Shown piece by piece: positions 52,946 through 64,000 of a stretch of DNA of 64,000 nucleotides. The position numbers and the translations under genes were made by a program. The notes below the pieces were generated by a model. The model had not been told where the DNA came from. It made no database searches and worked only from the letters and a program-made list of their open reading frames with translations. This DNA comes from Mastigias papua. Taxonomy: Eukaryota; Cnidaria; Scyphozoa; Rhizostomeae; Mastigiidae. Numbering within the stretch: position 1 is the stretch's first letter; each line of letters begins with the position of its first letter. The stretch covers positions 9,400,001 through 9,464,000 of the forward strand of contig OZ025283.1 of assembly GCA_964019165.1 (NCBI GenBank), in the 5' to 3' direction.

Positions 52946-55423
52946 GTGAGCGAAGATAATTGAAAAATTGGAGCTCTCGATTCTGGGGAAATTTTTGTAG
53001 TTATTTCATGATATTGATATCATAAGCAGATGCTATTATCATAGCTGTAAGTATACTTGTGGTCCCCTTGCCCACATTGGGAAAAAGCAGAATGGACGTT
53101 TGGTCCCCCCCCGCGCTTGCCCTCTCCAGCGTCACTGTCAGTTTTTGCCGAGGTCTAGGAACGACGTTTTGAACGATTTCATTTTTTTGAGAAAGAGCTC
53201 TGAAAAGAGTTATTAATGATGATTATCGAAAATTATTGTTTTGTCTCAGGCAGAATTCCACAGCAATTTTTGCATTTTTCTTCACTTAATATGAATGAAT
53301 CATCTCGGGTAAATTTTGTCAAGTCTACCGTAAATTAGGGATTTCTTAATTGATAAAAAAAGATTTGTCTTGGTTTTAGGATGTCACGGACGGAACGGAC
53401 AGCAGCTCATTTTCGCACACTAATACGTCTCATAAAAATCTCTGTGAGGTTCTGAGGAAATGTTAAATAAGGCAAGTTGATCTATGAAGTTGAATAATAC
53501 CACTGATTCATAAAATGGCTTTTGCAAAAGTGCATTAAGAATAATGAAAAATTGAAATACTCTTAACTTTGACTGTGTTTCACGGACGGAAGTTTTTCCA
53601 GTTGCCTCTTGCAAATTTCCTTACAACCAGTACACCAGTACTACCAGGGTAGTGACCATTTACAACAAATCACCATCACACCTTGGCATGTCATCTTGAC
53701 CATAGCATATGACTAAAGAATTTGAGAATATCCGTAGTATCTTGTGTTTAAGCAAAAGTCTACTGAAGACAGATCATCAACTTATGATACTTTTATGTGG
53801 CCCCCTTGTCTTAAAAGCATCATTTAAAGTCATTTGTAGAAATTTCAGTTGCAAAGAAATCCCATCATCATTGCCATAACTAAACTTGAATCATGTACGA
53901 TGCACTTCTTACTTGATTTTGCAATGTCATTTGTAACAACAGTAATCAATGAGGAATCAAGCAAAAAGTGTTCTTAGGTCAATCGTACCAATAATGACAA
54001 AGTTACGAAAAAATAGTTGCTACAAGTTTGCGAGAAAATCGATTAGGTTGTAAGTGGAAGAAGAATCAGTTGCCATCATTATTCAGCTCAGCTTTTTAAC
54101 CAGAAGTTTAGCTTGGAAATAATAACACCAGGTTGGCAAAAAATCGAAAGATTGTCATAGTTTGTATCTACACTGCAATGTTCACGACACTCCTGATAAA
54201 ACAATTTTGTTTGTAGTACAATATAAATACATAGGAAGACAGCAAGACAGAAAGAAGCTAAATTGTCCCTGTGGATTGGACAGATGGAAATTTGGAGTTT
54301 GGAAAAACTCAACGAAATATAATTTGTGTTCGTTTAGAGCTATAGGTATCTTTTTGAAGGATTGAACTGAATATAAAGATATACAATGATAGTGAAAATG
54401 CCAGGGAATTTTACAAAAGTTTTCAAGGAAATCAAGGGAAAATCATGGACTTTTATAGGTCCACTGGTGCACCTGGTACAATAGTTGTTACCTGTCTGCA
54501 AGGGAATGTACCGTGGGGTGGTATCAGAATGAGACACAGAGCATTGTAAAATTTTTTGCGAAATCAAAAGGGCTGAAGAACAGGATCATTAGCTTGACCT
54601 CATAAAGGTCTTCTTAGTTTTCTCAGTCAACCATAGATACTTTGAGTCATAGGAAACAGAGAGACAAGTTAGAAGAGTCTATGAGATGAAAGTCAACAGA
54701 GCAAATCTAGATGGAGAAGAGATAACTAGTGAATTGAAAGTCTTGTATCAATCACGACTAATCATATCAATCACGACTAGTCAATGGGGTTTGTATAAAT
54801 TTTTGTTGATTTGATCAATGAGCCATTTTTGATTGACACCTCTTGTATCGGGCATTATATCGTTTCACATGGTAGATTTTATGCTAACAATGACGAAGCC
54901 AATTTTATTACCAAGTAATCCTCTGTCCTTCATGAAAAATACTTTGCTATTCGACAGCACATCTCAGTTGCTATAAAAAATTGGGCTAACACATTTGCTC
55001 TAGAATTGTTATTTTGTCTTTTTAAGCACCAAGCGTTCTATTTATTGTTATTGTAATTCAGCTCGCTTTCAGCCAATCCGATACAGTGCTATACTGTTAG
55101 TTGGTGTTCTGGTAAAATCATAGATTTAAGATATCAGGAGTTATAGTCCATTCCTATATTTCCCTCACTTAATGGGCCTTCTTGTTCGCATCAGGATGTT
55201 ATCTCTTGCTATTCTTTTTGTTCCACCTGCTTTTATGATCTCGAATGGCAGACACAATGTATTTACATAATAAAAATTACAACTGACATATTACTGCTAT
55301 GTTCTATGTCCTTGAAGTGTCATACCTCTGGACCCTCTACCGCCCCCTTTTTGAGCGAAGTAGTAACCAATTAACTATGCTTTTCCTATGGAGCCTGTCT
55401 TATGTCTCCTATCTATCCTCTAG

Positions 55424-55493
55424 GTGGGGCCAAAGTGAACTCTGTTGGTGAAGTCAATGTCCAAGATTTCGTGGATCAAAGACAAAAGTGCAG
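55424..55493 (+). CDS. Exon-like segment of an unidentified gene
   Basis: It is bounded by cctctag and CAG|gtattg. One frame is open across it: GAKVNSVGEVNVQDFVDQRQ then KC, entering in phase 1 and leaving in phase 2. It joins in frame to 56634-56697. I do not recognise the product. No upstream exon with the right phase was found. Confidence 0.35.
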
Positions 55494-55850
55494 GTATTGT
55501 AATTTAGAAAGTGATCTCTAGTTATTTTGATTCTGAACTACGTGTTTTTTCATGTGAAATGGTTTATAAGAAACCAGCGCTCGACTGCTCAAAAAGTTGA
55601 GAAAGTTCAGTACTGGATATCTGAGACCCAAGGAAGTTGATAAGTTGATACACATATGAAAATCCAATTTTATGCAAGACCATCGTCATTTTTGTTTAAT
55701 TTGCATAGATTTGTAGTGATAATTTATGCATTTCAGTTTTTTGCTCGTATAGCCTACAATTGCAGTGTTACAAAAACTCAAATATTCGTACTAAGACAAT
55801 TCTTAGGAAAGTTTTGGTACTATAATCGTGAAAAGATAAGAACATTTCAG

Positions 55851-56210
55851 TACACGTTTCTTATAAGATACCTAGGTCAAGGCCTAGTAAAGGTTTCTTA
55901 ATTTCTGGCCACATTTTATTCCTAAAAGTGTTAAAAAGTCTCTTGATTTACTGAAAAAATTGTGACGAAAACGCAAAAAAGCCTGAAAACACTGTCTTTT
56001 GTAGTGCCCATAATGCTTATTTACTATAGAACAAACTGTAGTGGATACTTCTTAATCTGTGCAGGAAAAGCGTGTTTCCGAAATTATGAAGGATGGCACA
56101 GAAATTTCTAATGTTTCTTAACTCTTTCCTTTCTTAAATTCTAGGGTGTCTACTACTAAGTTTCTTATAAACCGGTTTCTTATAAAAAAACTGTGCACCG
56201 TGTGAAGGTA
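55851..56210. mobile_element. TA-flanked MITE, TTCTTATAA family, copy 2
   Basis: It begins TACACGTTTCTTATAAGA, close to the terminus of the copy at 2431. It probably ends in the inverted TTTCTTATAAAAAAACTGTG near 56176-56200. The inside has repeated TTTCTTA words. The right boundary is uncertain because copy 3 begins within a few bases. The two may instead form one element with an internal TTCTTATAA cluster. Confidence 0.5.
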
Positions 56211-56539
56211 CGTTCTTATAAACAAATGTATTTAATGCCATTCGTAACTATATATAGATTCCACTTTGTTTTTATATAAGAGACAGCATTTTCCCTTCAG
56301 CCTGGGTGTTTCTTAATATTTTTGTCACATCCAGCCTCAAGTGTTTCTTAAGTGTTTCTTCACTTTCATGAAATTTCCTGTAACAACAAGACAACTCTGA
56401 GACGAGACATAGAATTTATAGTTCAAAACATTTCAGGGATGGATCTTATTTGTATTTTGTTTGTAAGTGTTTCTTAGTTTTTGCCTGATTTGAGCCTCGT
56501 GTTTCTTGTAGATTTATTTCTTATAAACAAAAACATGTA
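56209..56539. mobile_element. TA-flanked MITE, TTCTTATAA family, copy 3
   Basis: The left end is TACGTTCTTATAAAC. The right end is the inverted form, TTTCTTATAAACAAAAACATGTA, with TA on both outer sides. It contains TTTGAGCCTCGTG near 56491, shared with copy 1, and several TGTTTCTTA words. About 330 bp, non-coding. Confidence 0.55.
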
Positions 56540-56633
56540 CTGTAGACTTACTTACATTTGGGTATTTAATCGACGTAAGATAGAGTGCATAGTATTTACT
56601 CTATTTGAGAACTTTTTGGGTTCCTAATTTCAG

Positions 56634-56697
56634 CTTGGGAGACAAAGTAGCAATTCAGTTGTGTCTGCACAATGACCATCTGATATTCTCTGGATGA
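56634..56697 (+). CDS. Possible terminal exon of the unidentified gene
   Basis: After the acceptor cctaatttcag the frame entered in phase 2 reads LGDKVAIQLCLHNDHLIFSG and then TGA at 56695-56697. It joins in frame with 55424-55493. The segment is short and the product unknown. It ends about 80 bp before the left arm of the large inverted repeat. Confidence 0.3.
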
Positions 56698-56780
56698 AAA
56701 TTTAAAGGTGCACAACACTGGATTATCGTAAAATACTTGTTTTTGTTTTCAAGTTTGGAACCACACAGCTACTGCTCCTT

Positions 56781-58249
56781 TGTACGATATCCTGAGGTGT
56801 ATCCTTTAAAAATCGCGATGATATTCTTCTGTGTATTACATACCATGCCATATCACTGATCCATAACCAAAGTCACATAGGATGCACATCTCTGTCCTTG
56901 TAGCGATTGATGTCACTAAATATACACGGGCCTAAGTTCTCGACGAATTTCGGCTGGTTTCAATTCGTGGTTTCTCCTGATTATCTGGCAAGCAATCTTT
57001 AGCTCCTTGGAGTCAATGTTTCAGTACGATGTACAGATCAATAGAACAAAATTCCCCTGGTCATTTCACACTGCTGGCATTTATTTTAATGACTTGTCGT
57101 GATGTTCCTCGACTTCACTTCACAGAAAGCTAGTCCTTGCACCAAGTAAACGTAAACAGCTCTTTGAAAACCTCCTTTGAAATCCTTTTCAAATGCCTTT
57201 CGTTACCCTATTGAAATTGTCTTTGTACAAGTGTGAAGCCTATTCATTGAAGTTTTGCAGAATGTTTTGATTTTTCCTGAACGTATGCTTTGATAAAACT
57301 CAACAAATTTTACATATAATATGTACGTTATTTAGCTGTATGTTGTGTAATTTTTTCATAATTTTTCATTGGTATATCGGGAAGTTATTTCATATTTTGA
57401 CGTCCAAGCTCAGGGAGCCCCTTGTTTAAAGAAAGGGTCCTTTTGTCTCGAATACAAAAGGGTAGCTGGCACAGAAAACGTCGATTTTCCGCTTATTGGT
57501 TCACCCCACATTTAAGGTAAAAACGTAGAAAGATGTGGAACGTGCTTCTCTACCTTGTGGTATTTTTTACAGAATTTTAGGACGTTTCCTTGCGAAGTTA
57601 TTCGACTTTTTCTCTGCCGACCTCACGAAAGTCCCAGTTTACACAAAGAGATTCGAAAATAACAATAGCGATCTCGTTCTGATGAGACAAAAGAAAATCG
57701 GTTTTTCGCAGTTAATTCCTAATTTTCCAAAAGACCCACTTATTTTCAGAATGTCATAAAATGTGCCGTAAAATCCTACATTTTTTGATGTATAAAGCGC
57801 TTAGTTTTGAGCAGTAACGGCGGAGTAAAATAATATTTTCTGTTTTCGACAAACATGGCGGAGAACAATAGATTTAGCAAAAATTTTTTTTCAAAATGCG
57901 TCGCAGCGTCCGGGGGTAGAATTGAGCTGGATGTGGAGGCGCATCGAGCTTAGAGGCTTTTGGGGCTAGTTTATTATGGATAAAAACATGATTAAATGCA
58001 TGGAAAATCTATTAATAATATGAATATATCTTTTAATTCGTTCTAGGCCTGTTAAACTGATGTATTTTTGTCTATTAAGCTGATTGTGTGCGAAATGGAT
58101 CTCTTTCTCCTTACGTTAATTTTTTTATTGTTTTAGGTTTCAGATGTTAGAATGAAAGAGAAACTGGACCCTTTGATCAAAAACTGGACAAGATGCAGCC
58201 ACACGGCGATCTATATCGTTAGAAACAGATTTATTGAGAAATAACTTTG
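56781..58249. repeat. Left arm of a 3.46-kb inverted duplication
   Basis: The arm pairs with 58771-60239 as a reverse complement. At the outer ends, the inner ends and an internal point (57535 with 59485), the two coordinates always sum to 117020, so the arms have no net length difference over 1469 bp. A 120-base stretch compared by eye differs at 3 positions. No target duplication is visible at the outer edges. The arm contains the candidate two-exon mini-gene 57855-58244. Confidence 0.93.
57855..58244 (+). CDS. Candidate two-exon mini-gene in the left arm
   Basis: Exon 57855-57915 starts aaacATGGCGG, a good animal start context, and ends GGGG|gtagaa. Exon 58144-58244 follows a strong acceptor (tgttttaggtttcag) and ends TAA. 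Together they give 53 residues in frame: MAENNRFSKNFFSKCVAASG, then DVRMKEKLDPLIKNWTRCSH and on to a basic end (RNRFIEK). I do not recognise it. The upstream sequence looks like a 5' UTR. If splicing is wrong, the first frame alone stops after 32 codons. Confidence 0.3.
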
Positions 58250-58770
58250 ACTTTATTTACATGCTATGTATTGAAAATACCTATCAGATATAATGTGTTT
58301 TTCTGTCTGCCTACGTCTTATTTTGTATTCACATTTGCCACTGAGAATGTGGAATGAATACTGTATTAACAAGGCCAAATGAAACGAGGTCATAAAGTTC
58401 AAACCAAGCTGGTAACTAAATGACCAATGCGCGATGTTGACAATCAAATGAAGAATTAGGACTATAAGTAGACAAGCGATTTCCGAAACTGATGAAAGAT
58501 TAAACACGAGAGAAATCCAAACACTGAATAATGAGCAGTAAATTACATCAAATATACAAAAATATACAAATTTATTTATATATAGAACTACAACAAACAC
58601 TATAGGACTTAACAAATTTCAACAAGGTTTTCAGTTCAGAGAAGGATTTTTAATGCATAACACATTTTCTAGGGGAATTAGATGGAAAAGCAGCATTTTA
58701 GGAGTTTACATAGCATTTTACAATATTTTGATCGATATTAAACTAACACAAAAGCCTCTAGACTCGATGA
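58250..58770. other. Spacer of the inverted duplication
   Basis: 521 bp of unique, very AT-rich sequence between the arms. A minus-strand frame (58615 down to 58253) encodes 120 mostly hydrophobic residues. Such frames arise easily from T-rich DNA, and I see no family signature, so I do not call it as a gene. Confidence 0.7.
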
Positions 58771-60239
58771 CAAAGTTATTTCTCAATAAATCTGTTTCTA
58801 ACGATATAGATCGCCGTGTGGCTGCATCTTGTCCAGTTTTTGATGAAAGGGTCCAGTTTCTCTTTCATTCTAACATCTGAAACCTAAAACAATAAAAAAA
58901 TTAACATAAGGAGAAAGAGATCCATTTCGCACACAATCAGCTTAATAGAAAAAAATACATCAGTTTAACAGGCCTAGAACGAACTAAAAGATATATTCAT
59001 ATTATTAATAGATTTTCCATGCATTTAATCATGTTTTTATCCATAATAAACTAGCCCCAAAAGCCTCTAAGCTCGATGCGCCTCCACATCCAGCTCAATT
59101 CTACCCCCGGACGCTGCGACGCATTTTGAAAAAAATTTTTTACTAAATCTATTGTTCTCCGCCATGTTTGTCGAAAACAGAAAATATTTTTTTACTCCGC
59201 TGTTACTGCTCAAAACTACGCGCTTTATACATCAAAAAATGTAGGATTTTACGGCGCATTTTATGACATTCTGAAATTAAGTAGGTCTTTTGGAAAATTA
59301 GGAATTAACTGCGAAAAACCGATTTTCTTTTGTCTCATCAGAACGAGATCGCTATTGTTATTTTCGAATCTCTTTGTGTAAACTGGGACTTTCGTGAGGT
59401 CGGCGGAGAAAAAGTCGAATAACTTCGCAAGGAAACGTCCTAAAATTCTGTAAAAAATACCACAAGGTAGAGAAGCACGTTCCACATCTTTCTACGTTTT
59501 CACCTTAAATGTGGGGTGAACCAATAAGCGGGAAATTGACGTTTTCTGTGCCAGCTACCCTTTTGTATTCGAGACAAAAGGACCCTTTCTTTAAACAAGG
59601 GGCTCTCTGAGCTTGGACGTCAAAATATGAAATAACTTCCCGATATACTAATGAAAAATTATGAAAAAATTACACAACATACAGCTAAATAACGTACATA
59701 TTATATGTAAAATTTGTTGAGTTTTATCAAAGCATACGTTCAGGAAAAATCAAAACATTCTGCAAAACTTCAATGAATAGGCTTCACACTTTTACAAAGA
59801 TAATTTCAATAGGGTAACGAAAGGCATTTGAAAAGGATTTCAAAGGAGGTTTTCAAAGAGCTGTTTACGTTTACTTGGTGCAAGGACTAGCTTTCTGTGA
59901 AGTGAAGTTGAGGAACATCACGACAAGTCATTAAAATAAATGCCAGCAGTGTGAATTGACCAGGGGAATTTTGTTCTATTGATCTGTACGTCGTACTGAA
60001 ACATTGACTCCAAGGAGCTAAAGATTGCTTGCCAGATAATCAGGAGAAACCACGAATTGAAACCAGCCGAAATTCGTCGAGAACTTAGGCCCGTGTATAT
60101 TTAGTGACATCAATCGCTACAAGGACAGAGATGTGCATCCTATGTGACTTTGATTATGGATCAGTGATATGGCATGGTATGTAATACACAGAAGAATATC
60201 ATCGCGATTTTTAAAGGATACACTTCAGGGTATCGTACA
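58771..60239. repeat. Right arm of the 3.46-kb inverted duplication
   Basis: Reverse complement of 56781-58249 with scattered substitutions only. The inner boundary is sharp (CAAAGTTATTTCTCAATAAA at 58771) and the outer boundary is near TATCGTACA at 60231-60239. Confidence 0.93.
58776..59165 (-). CDS. Candidate two-exon mini-gene, right-arm copy
   Basis: The mirror copy of the left-arm candidate has exons 59165-59105 and 58876-58776 on the minus strand. Start codon, donor, acceptor and reading frame are all kept. I see two amino-acid differences: Asn to Lys in the first exon and Leu to Phe in the second. The two copies converge on the spacer. Same uncertainty as for the left copy. Confidence 0.28.
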
Positions 60240-63200
60240 GAAGCGAAGGGAAGGTGGGAGCCTAAAATTCAAAGCAAACTAATCTGCTACTGTGATACTT
60301 GAGCGTCATCTGAGTCTGTCACTGGTGAAAAGGTTTGCTACAATAAACATGAGCAATCATACTATCGCAAGCTTTGTTGTATACTGTGAAGAACAGCAGT
60401 CATGCACACACGATGTACTTTTGATGGCTTCTAAGTTTAGATGATAGCACTATCTCCAACAAACATTGTACGATATATCCTATGTATGGTTATAGAAGAC
60501 TAAGACACACTCTGAATTGAAAATGATTAGGGTTGCCGCTGATATCAACACCGTCAGACTTCAATGGAACCTATGACTATCAATCCAAATGCTGAGCCGC
60601 TTTTGCTTTACAAATGAAGGAGGTTCAGTGAGAATCGGCAGTGCAGGTTTGGCCTTTTTTGACTAGCTGTAGATACTTATGGACCTGTTTAAAGGCTTTA
60701 AGTCTAATACAGAGCTATAAATATTATTATCATTATTATAATGCAGCAAAATATCGAGGGCCAAGTTACAAAAAGTCGCATGCTACATGCAAATGACACA
60801 CTGTGGTACAGAAAGTTAAGAAATCTTATTGTATTATAATAATTCTAGGTATTCATATCTTAAGATTCCTCCCAGTTTATTACTTCTAAATTGTGTTGAT
60901 TTTCTATGAAATGTCTATTAAGCTGGTTCCATTACTTTATTTGTTTCTATTAAGCTGCAGGCACTAATCTTAGTCTGTGAAGAGGCAATAAAAATTGCTC
61001 CAATGACTCTTACAATCCTTTTTGGCCAAGCTTGATAAATTAGTGGGTACATTTCTAAATCTGACAACATCAAATTTAAAATATTTATTCATGTTAATTA
61101 TACCAGATCCATACTTTGCAGAGGAAATTGTTACCACTGAATATAAGCTTACACAGTATAACTACACTGATTAATTAATTGCAACCATTGAGTATAAATG
61201 AATATAAGTAGTACTGTTGTGCAAAATTTTGTCTCATAGAACTGATGGCTGATCACTAGATAGAGAAGATGCCATCTATTTATTCTTGTCTCCAACTCCA
61301 AAGTCAGTATCAAATCAGAGAAAAGCAGATGTGTACAGAATCAAAATTTCTAAAAATTTAGTAGAATTGATAGCAATATATTTCCACTCGGGAAAGCAGA
61401 TGCCTCCTACAAAACAAAAAACAAACCTAAGCCCCAGAATTGTGTTCTCAAATTCAGGATCTTTGAATAAGTCCTATGTAGTGAGAAATAGGCCTGTCCC
61501 TATATTGGGGCCGTTGGGGTGTGACATCTCGCTGGAAAATAGCTCAGTTAGCTAATTGTTAGGAAGTAATACATCAGTCCGAAAATATATTTGTGGTTTA
61601 CCAAACACTTTAGTCTCCTCCCAATTTCATTCCAATAAATTTGCTTTCCCACTCCGTTTTGATTCTTAATGTAGATTCTTTCTGGATCATGCGTTTGAGC
61701 ATTAGCCATTCTAGAGGGTAAAACTTCAGGCACCTTCTCCCGAGTAGAACCTCACAATGGTGGTTCTCCCCATGCCAGTAACTGAAGTTATCATTTCCCC
61801 ACTTAGAAATTCGTCACACCACTCCTCTCTATATGCATATCTGCAATATCGCATCTATTCTGGTTGGCCATACCATCCTTACAAATTTTCTCGGGATAGT
61901 CCAGGTAACGAACACACATACCTATAGCTCTGTAATAGCTGGTCTGTTCAAAGCCTATATCTCAAAAGTATTATCAGCTTACTTAGTAAAAAAAAGTCAA
62001 GGAAATTAGAAGTTGTTCAAATTACCAGTTAAATCTAAGTTCATTTTCATGCATATTTATTCAGGTTCACAAGGTTCATACAAAATGTTTTTCAACCGGA
62101 CTTGTAGCAAAAATTAATAAACCCTATAAATAAGCACAAAGTACGTATACACGTCTAATTTACAAGCCTAATTTACAGAATAAAAAAAATTAAATGAAAA
62201 CTGTCCTTGTCTAAAACTGGTCTTTGAAGATTTTCAGGGGACTGCCTGTTTAGCCTGCATTTCTTGACCGCTCCATAGTTCAGCACCTCGATACAAAAAA
62301 GCCTTTTGGCCATTGATCGTTTCTAGGAGTGGTATCCTAAGGTCAGTGTCTGATGAGCGTAAAAGCCGCTCTCTAGTATCAGAACACTTTAAGAACAATT
62401 TTCTCAAGTCGTCTGGAGCAAATGAATTCAAGGATTTATATGTTAAATAATAAAGTCTATATCAAAATCATAAGCCTCGTTGAACGGCCTAAAACACACT
62501 AGGGGAAAAGTCCCATTACTAGTGTCCTAAGTTGGAGAAGTTTTCGTACAATAGTAGAACATGTGGAAGCTTTGCCTTGATGCCGTCATGAGAAACGGCC
62601 TCAAACCATCAATGATAATGGCGTAAACAAAGAAAAAGTGCTATAGATGGTCAACATTGAATTCTATCGATCCCTTCCAGATTCCAAAGAGTCAGGAACT
62701 GAACATACTCTGTAGACCTCGAAGGAGCATAAGAAAGGAAACAACTCTTAGGTATCAATTTAATCCAAATTAGACTACTGGATCTGACTTGGAGGTCCTT
62801 TTAGGAATGGATAATAGAGTTTATTCTTTAATCCATAAACCTCTCTTATGAGAGCAATTTTGTAAGTACCGAACTCTCTTTCATATTAATCAACATATTC
62901 ATCGACATCATAATAAGAGTGAAAAAGCTCTCTCACATACAGGACGAATAGTTGACATCAGAAAAATAACGGACAGAAGGAAAATCACCGATGTCAAAAT
63001 TTGTGTAGAAATTATCGGAAAAATTTATTGAAACACATTCAATCATGAGGATACGTTAAAAGAATGATGCTATAATCGCACAATACAAGGGAATCAGTCA
63101 CAAACGTATTTCAAAAACCCAAACATGCACAAAAGTTAACCCATTAAGAACTAGTATATTCCTGCATTTTAAAAAGATTTAGTGCTGATCCAAAAGAAAG

Positions 63201-64000
63201 ACTGAACTGAAAAAAAGCTAAACAGAAAACTATTATGAAAATAGACATATCTACATGTGACAATATCCATCAACAGAAACAAATAGGCCATTAACTATAT
63301 GATATTCAAGTGATATTCAAGTGATTACTGATATTCAAGTGGAGTAGAGAGCTCTACTCTAAAAAAATCTCAAATGTAACATATCACCAGCCCACAAATA
63401 TGACTTAAAACAGTGCAAACTGAACCAAATAATAAAAATTGCATGCAATATACTTGTGATATTCTATATGAATAGGTACTGTTTCTTAATCTTCGCTAGC
63501 TTCTAGCAAATACACACTCTACAGCCTTAGATTGTATTTTTGGTATATATCCTAATTCTTCGTTTAATTCTGAAATCTACTCATTATAAAGCAATATTGC
63601 TATACAAGTTGGACAACTGCAAATTATTATCAGCAGATGAAAAACATTCAAAATTTTTGTAACTTTGGGTAAGTCTTTGCTATACCTGCTATGCAGCACA
63701 TACCTCAAAAAATTGTAGAAATAAAGATGTCGTGTTAATCAACGAAATAAGATTGATAAGTTTGAATCAAATCAGATCCATCGTGTTTATTAGTGTGATT
63801 CTTAAATCTAATCACTTTGAGACACTGCAACTTCGACAATTAGAGATTGTCATCAGCACAAAGCAAAATGATGAACTTCGACAAAGGCTTGACTTTGATT
63901 ATACCCAGATGGGAATTAATACATTAATTCCTAGCTTTACTAAATATGTATCGAAGCAAAGCCACCAGCAAAGGAAGAAAGAAAAAGTAAGGAACAAGAA
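60240..64000. other. Right-hand intergenic region
   Basis: AT-rich DNA with one recognisable feature, a minus-strand retrotransposon remnant at about 62200-62460. A small GATATTCAAGTG repeat occurs three times near 63301-63343. I see no gene or RNA on either strand in the remainder. Confidence 0.6.
62199..62460 (-). pseudogene. Non-LTR retrotransposon (LINE) reverse-transcriptase C-terminal remnant
   Basis: Read on the minus strand, LYYLTYKSLNSFAPDDL leads to RSSDTDLRIP and then GQKAFLYRGAELW. This order (an xTYKxLNxxAPxxL motif, then RSSxxxLxxP, then a YRGAxLWN-like block) is the usual C-terminal tail of invertebrate LINE reverse transcriptases. After the Trp the frame is disturbed, and an adjacent frame continues SPLKIFKDQF and stop. 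It is a decayed 3' fragment with no active core visible. Confidence 0.65.

Larger units (their letters stand above)
50451..56780. other. Intergenic region downstream of ARF6
   Basis: It contains the ARF6 3' UTR, a CpG-rich patch at about 50880-51060, a possible promoter and first exon near 52870-52945, two exon-like segments (55424-55493 and 56634-56697) and two TA-flanked MITEs (55851-56539). Apart from these I see no coding signal on either strand. A 19-bp direct repeat (tatcaatcacgactaatca) occurs near 54746. Confidence 0.55.

Noticed and set aside
57535..57759. 74-codon frame present in both palindrome arms (MERASLPCGIF...)
   Set aside because: It starts at GTG rather than ATG, lies directly upstream of the better mini-gene start, and its presence in both arms follows simply from the duplication.
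58253..58615. 120-residue hydrophobic minus-strand frame in the palindrome spacer
   Set aside because: Hydrophobic residues are expected from T-rich sequence; no signature, promoter or splice context supports a membrane protein.

Overview
The window is nuclear DNA from an animal, most likely a marine or aquatic invertebrate. The sequence is AT-rich. The genes are split by many short GT-AG introns, and the proteins are typical of metazoans. The intergenic DNA is full of microsatellites, small DNA-transposon derivatives (hAT-type and TA-flanked MITEs) and foldback repeats. I cannot name the species. A cnidarian-like or other early-branching animal would fit, but this is inference.

Three protein-coding genes are well supported, all on the + strand. 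(1) About 561-7784 holds the 3' part (nine coding exons, 604 residues) of a CNOT4-like E3 ligase subunit of the CCR4-NOT complex. Its RING and RRM exons lie upstream of the window. (2) 9826-38477 is a 25-exon RASEF/Rab45-type gene: an N-terminal EF-hand pair, a long coiled coil, a Ser/Arg-rich stretch, one very large exon with four cysteine clusters that look like zinc ribbons, and a complete C-terminal Rab GTPase ending in Cys-Cys. The model gives 1156 residues with every splice phase consistent. An in-phase alternative first exon at 15362-15651 would give an isoform without EF-hands. (3) 46900-50450 is a complete four-exon ARF6 gene of 175 residues.

The rest is gene-poor. 7785-9825 is intergenic, with a possible broken OTU-like fragment and the RASEF promoter area. 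10206-20569 is the very long first RASEF intron. 38478-46899 is mostly repeats. 50451-56780 holds a CpG-rich patch, two or three exon-like segments of an unidentified gene, and a pair of TA-flanked MITEs. 56781-60239 is a striking inverted duplication: two 1469-bp arms that pair without any net indel around a 521-bp spacer, with about 2-3% divergence in the part compared. Each arm carries the same candidate two-exon mini-gene, so the copies face each other. 60240-64000 contains a minus-strand non-LTR retrotransposon remnant and otherwise nothing I recognise.

Functionally, RASEF-type proteins couple calcium binding and coiled-coil scaffolding to a Rab switch in membrane traffic, and ARF6 controls plasma-membrane and endosome traffic. 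CNOT4 acts in mRNA turnover and ubiquitination. Their adjacency need not mean co-regulation. The most novel items are the zinc-ribbon-like exon inside the RASEF gene, its alternative EF-hand-less start, the duplicated coiled-coil exon, and the large inverted repeat.
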